A stretch of DNA of 7,392 bases from positions 1 to 7,392 of the forward strand of contig DGRP01000014.1 of the NCBI GenBank assembly GCA_002391065.1. Reading direction: 5' to 3'. Positions 5,374 to 7,392 of this stretch are shown here, in pieces; the stretch's first letter is position 1; every line of letters begins with the position of its first letter. The translations under genes were made by a program, and so were the position numbers. Source of the DNA: Ruminococcus sp. UBA4385. Lineage in GTDB: Bacteria; Bacillota_A; Clostridia; Oscillospirales; Ruminococcaceae. Below the pieces are notes generated by a model. The model was not told where the DNA came from and searched no databases. It was given only the letters and a program-made list of their open reading frames with translations.

Positions 5374-6060
5374 ATGAGAATACTTATTATCAGACACGGT
5401 GAGCCTAACTATGAACTGGATTGTCTTACTCCAAACGGTGTCAGACAGGCTCAGAAGCTTGCTGAAAGGCTGAAAAATGTTGATATTTCAGCGATTTATT
5501 CCTCAACAATGGGCAGAGCCAGAGAAACTGCTCAGATTGCTATGGAGGGCAGGGGAGTGCCTATCACAGAATGTGACTGGCTGCGTGAATTTAATGTTGA
5601 AGTGCGTGATAAAGACCTTCCTGATGCTGTTCCTGTGTGGGATATTCTCCCTAAAAACTGGACTAAAGAAAAAATCTGCTATGATAAAGATGATTTTTAT
5701 AATGCTGAGGGTATTTCGGACAGCGAAGTAAAAACTCGCTATGATGCGGTAAAGGCGGGGGTTGATTCTGTTTTAGCAGAGCATGGTCTGGAACGCAGAG
5801 GTGAGATATATCATGTTACAAAGGATCATGATAAAACGATTGCTTTCTTCAGCCATTTCGGCGCAACCTGTGTTACATTGTCGCATCTGATAGGTATTTC
5901 ACCAATCGTTACATTACAGGGATTCAGCGCCGAGCCGACAGCTATAACAACTGTATGTACCGATGACCGCTTTGGCAAGGATGTAAATTTCAGGATACAC
6001 GGCTTCGGAGATATACATCATTTGGGTGATATTGGTGAAGGTTCGGTAAATTATAAGTAA
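5374..6060 (+). CDS. Histidine phosphatase family protein
   Basis: The 228-residue protein belongs to the histidine phosphatase (phosphoglycerate mutase-like) superfamily. It has the RHGEP motif with catalytic H8, a conserved arginine in SSTMGRARETA (R48), an acidic residue in LREFNVE (E72, probable proton donor) and the second histidine in FFSHFGA (H161). A segment of roughly 85-150 between the halves is longer than in the smallest members. It should hydrolyse a phosphomonoester, or move a phosphate, in the cytoplasm; the substrate cannot be read from the sequence. The gene begins 12 nt after the phosphofructokinase stop with an AGGAG site (5363-5367), so the two form an operon. That suggests, but does not show, a link to sugar-phosphate metabolism. 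The dedicated phosphoglycerate mutase signature is not evident, so I avoid that name. Confidence 0.9.
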   Translation: MRILIIRHGEPNYELDCLTPNGVRQAQKLAERLKNVDISAIYSSTMGRARETAQIAMEGRGVPITECDWLREFNVEVRDKDLPDAVPVWDILPKNWTKEKICYDKDDFYNAEGISDSEVKTRYDAVKAGVDSVLAEHGLERRGEIYHVTKDHDKTIAFFSHFGATCVTLSHLIGISPIVTLQGFSAEPTAITTVCTDDRFGKDVNFRIHGFGDIHHLGDIGEGSVNYK

Positions 6061-6268
6061 TCAAAAATGCCTCGATAGCAAAGGTGGGTAGTTCCACAGA
6101 AGTTATGGGCTGACTAACAACTAAAAAAAGATAAACAGAGGATAAAAGCACCCTGATGTTAATTTTCTATACAAATGTTAATGCGGCATACCTACATAAA
6201 GCAGGTATGCCGCAAGTAATTCATTTAGTTTAGTTTCGCCGATCAGAGTTTTACCAACATCATTTCTC
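6061..6268. other. Convergent intergenic spacer
   Basis: About 200 bp between the phosphatase gene and the HAD remnant. Apart from the hairpin at 6182-6214, I see no convincing gene, promoter or RNA. Together with the remnant, the region lacking an intact gene spans 6061-6443. Confidence 0.5.
6182..6214. terminator. Strong hairpin between convergent transcription units, probable terminator
   Basis: A perfect 12-bp stem (6182-6193 with 6203-6214, core GCGGCATACCT) has a 9-nt loop. Neither side has a clean T-run (the plus side continues AAGTAATTCATTTAG), so termination, if any, may be factor-assisted. It lies about 120 bp past the phosphatase stop and about 55 bp past the end of the minus-strand HAD remnant. 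Confidence 0.5.
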
Positions 6269-6442
6269 CTAAAAAATATCTGTTAGTTCATTTAAGTCGT
6301 TAATTATATGATCGGGCTTGCCCTTAGTTTCATAAAGCTGATGATAAACTGCAATTCCTTGCCTTACCCAAACGGTCATCATTTCAAGCTCCATTGCAGG
6401 ATAAATGCCATTGTCAAGCCTGTCACCTATCATCTCCGAATT
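6269..6442 (-). pseudogene. C-terminal remnant of a HAD-family hydrolase
   Basis: The minus strand encodes 57 residues before a TAG stop. It includes EMIGDRLDNG, then MELEMMTVWVRQGIAVYHQ and KPDHIINDLNEL. This is the typical C-terminus of a haloacid-dehalogenase-like phosphatase: motif IV GDRxDN, then a short helix and the TVWxRQG strand. The frame is closed by a stop at 6473-6475, and the upstream DNA is the end of the Nudix gene in another frame. The nucleophile aspartate motif, cap and motifs II-III are therefore absent. Similarity begins almost where the Nudix gene ends (6444), so the rest was probably lost by deletion or replacement. Not expected to be functional. Confidence 0.78.
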
Positions 6443-6443
6443 A

Positions 6444-6902
6444 TCAAGAGTGTTTCTCCCATATTGCTTTAATCACTTCTTTATCATTCTCACACAAATT
6501 TTCCGGGAGTTCTCCTTTAGCAAAAAATTGAAGCCGTAGGACTTCCTCTTCCTGTCGCTTTATATTTCCCTCATATGACCTGCAAACAAAGTTAATGTCC
6601 AATGCATACACTTCATCTCCATTGGGATAGGTAAAGTGACATTTTTCACCCGACTGCATATTGTAAAATTGCAAATCCTTTACACACAAGCCTGTTTCTT
6701 CCAAGCACTCACGTCTGGCAGCCTCTTCCGGTGTCTCCCCCAGTTCCATACTGCCTGCGGGTACACACCATGTACCGTCATCTGTTCGCTGCTCCAACAA
6801 AACCCGGTCTTGCTCATCAAAGATAAACACTCCACATCCCACCATTTGAAGCGGTCTGTGACCAACACCTTCTATTTTTCTAAGATCTAATATATAACCC
6901 AT
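6444..6902 (-). CDS. Nudix hydrolase
   Basis: The 152-residue protein has a complete Nudix box (residues 50-72, GSMELGETPEEAARRE then CLEETGL), fitting GX5EX7REUXEEXGU. The glutamates bind the divalent metal used to hydrolyse a nucleoside diphosphate linked to another group. The N-terminal stretch (GYILDLRKIEGVGHRPLQMVGCGVFIF) and total length are typical of small stand-alone Nudix enzymes, so the gene looks intact. Substrate unknown; probably cytoplasmic. The start is supported by AGGGAG (6911-6916), eight nt upstream. It lies 55 nt downstream of another Nudix gene on the same strand, with no clear promoter between, so cotranscription is likely. A HAD hydrolase remnant follows at once. Confidence 0.93.
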   Translation of the reverse strand: MGYILDLRKIEGVGHRPLQMVGCGVFIFDEQDRVLLEQRTDDGTWCVPAGSMELGETPEEAARRECLEETGLCVKDLQFYNMQSGEKCHFTYPNGDEVYALDINFVCRSYEGNIKRQEEEVLRLQFFAKGELPENLCENDKEVIKAIWEKHS

Positions 6903-6957
6903 TCTATTCTCTCCCTTAGATTAACATTGCTTTTTTTACAGTCATTCAGCTTTCATA

Positions 6958-7392
6958 TCAAACTCCATAGATTTCATACCTTTCCGCTGTAGTTGACTTC
7001 GGCACATAATCGCTCTTGCCAAGCACATTAGCCTTGTCGGCTATGTACGCCCGCAGTATCTCCCTGCTCATATTTGTGATATCATCACGCTCCGTCGCTT
7101 CCTCGGCTGAAATAAGAAGCACCTCGTTGTTCTCATAGCCGTCCGACTTTGGTTCACCGCTTACATACTCCAAAGTGAACACCACACACCACTGCTCGGG
7201 CTTGAACTGCACCGAGAATACGGCTTTGGTTTTTGCGCTCACGCCTGTTTCCTCAAACACCTCACGCTCTATCGCTTTTGAGGGCAGCTCGCCCTCCTCG
7301 ACATAACCTCCCGGAACGAGTATCCTCCCCTCGGCAGTACCGTAGGTGTGGCGGACGAGCAGGATTTTCCCGTTTATCTCAACTATGCCGCA
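6958..7392 (-). CDS. Nudix hydrolase, 5' end outside the window
   Basis: The frame stays open to the window edge, giving 144 C-terminal residues; the true start lies beyond 7392. An apparent GTG start at 7260 falls inside the Nudix box and is not real. The box is complete: GGYVEEGELPSKAIERE followed by VFEETGV, preceded by a typical strand (IVEINGKILLVRHTYG) and LVPGG. The C-terminal region ends DYVPKSTTAERYEIYGV. Function as a nucleotide-derivative pyrophosphatase follows from the family; the substrate is unknown. It is more GC-rich than the Nudix gene downstream and only distantly similar to it outside the box, so the pair does not look like a recent duplication. Confidence 0.9.
   Translation of the reverse strand, partial: CGIVEINGKILLVRHTYGTAEGRILVPGGYVEEGELPSKAIEREVFEETGVSAKTKAVFSVQFKPEQWCVVFTLEYVSGEPKSDGYENNEVLLISAEEATERDDITNMSREILRAYIADKANVLGKSDYVPKSTTAERYEIYGV

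Noticed and set aside
6061..6180. Possible small RNA or terminator directly after the phosphatase gene
   Set aside because: Only a 4-bp stem (GTGG/CCAC) is present, with no T-run and no promoter.
6183..6268. Small minus-strand frame following the HAD remnant (reads NDVGKTLIGETKLNELL)
   Set aside because: It has no usable start codon and runs into the hairpin. No recognisable family.
7258..7260. GTG as the start of the second Nudix gene
   Set aside because: It lies inside the Nudix box, and the frame continues upstream with correct family sequence to the window edge.

Overview
The window looks like chromosomal DNA of a low-to-medium GC Gram-positive anaerobe of the class Clostridia, most like Ruminococcus or its relatives. 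This is inferred from strong AGGAGG-type ribosome binding sites, near-consensus SigmaA-type promoters, a pyrophosphate-type phosphofructokinase, and AT-rich spacers. No species-specific marker is visible. It reads as ordinary chromosome with one compositionally odd patch (about 3060-4035).

Left part (1-2820). A calcineurin-like metallophosphoesterase (minus strand) is divergent from a small membrane-anchored SH3-like protein (plus strand). Their promoters lie back to back around 898-908. The SH3-like gene is followed by an intercistronic terminator/attenuator and then a YgjP-type zinc metallopeptidase. A second, paralogous membrane-anchored SH3-like gene converges on the peptidase gene across a bidirectional terminator and has a perfect-consensus promoter. 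Two related SH3 proteins thus bracket one metallopeptidase.

Middle part (2820-4161). About 400 bp of gene-free DNA leads to a GNAT acetyltransferase. A cotranscribed response-regulator gene follows but breaks off after about 40 codons. A 51-bp direct repeat (44/51 identical) lies upstream of the GNAT start (3005-3055) and again exactly where the response regulator is cut, upstream of the phosphofructokinase start (4039-4089). Both copies end 72-79 nt before the next gene, and both are followed by GC-rich hairpins. They may be a duplicated or structured leader, or the scar of a rearrangement. This is the most unusual signal in the window.

Right part (4162-7392). A PPi-type phosphofructokinase and a histidine-family phosphatase form a tight two-gene operon. 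On the minus strand, two Nudix hydrolase genes lie in tandem (the upstream one runs off the window end). They are followed by a 57-codon C-terminal remnant of a HAD hydrolase. The convergent space between the two groups holds a 12-bp-stem hairpin.

I see no CRISPR array, transposase, tRNA or rRNA, and no convincing new multi-gene system. The best candidates for follow-up are the repeated leader and the SH3/peptidase cluster.
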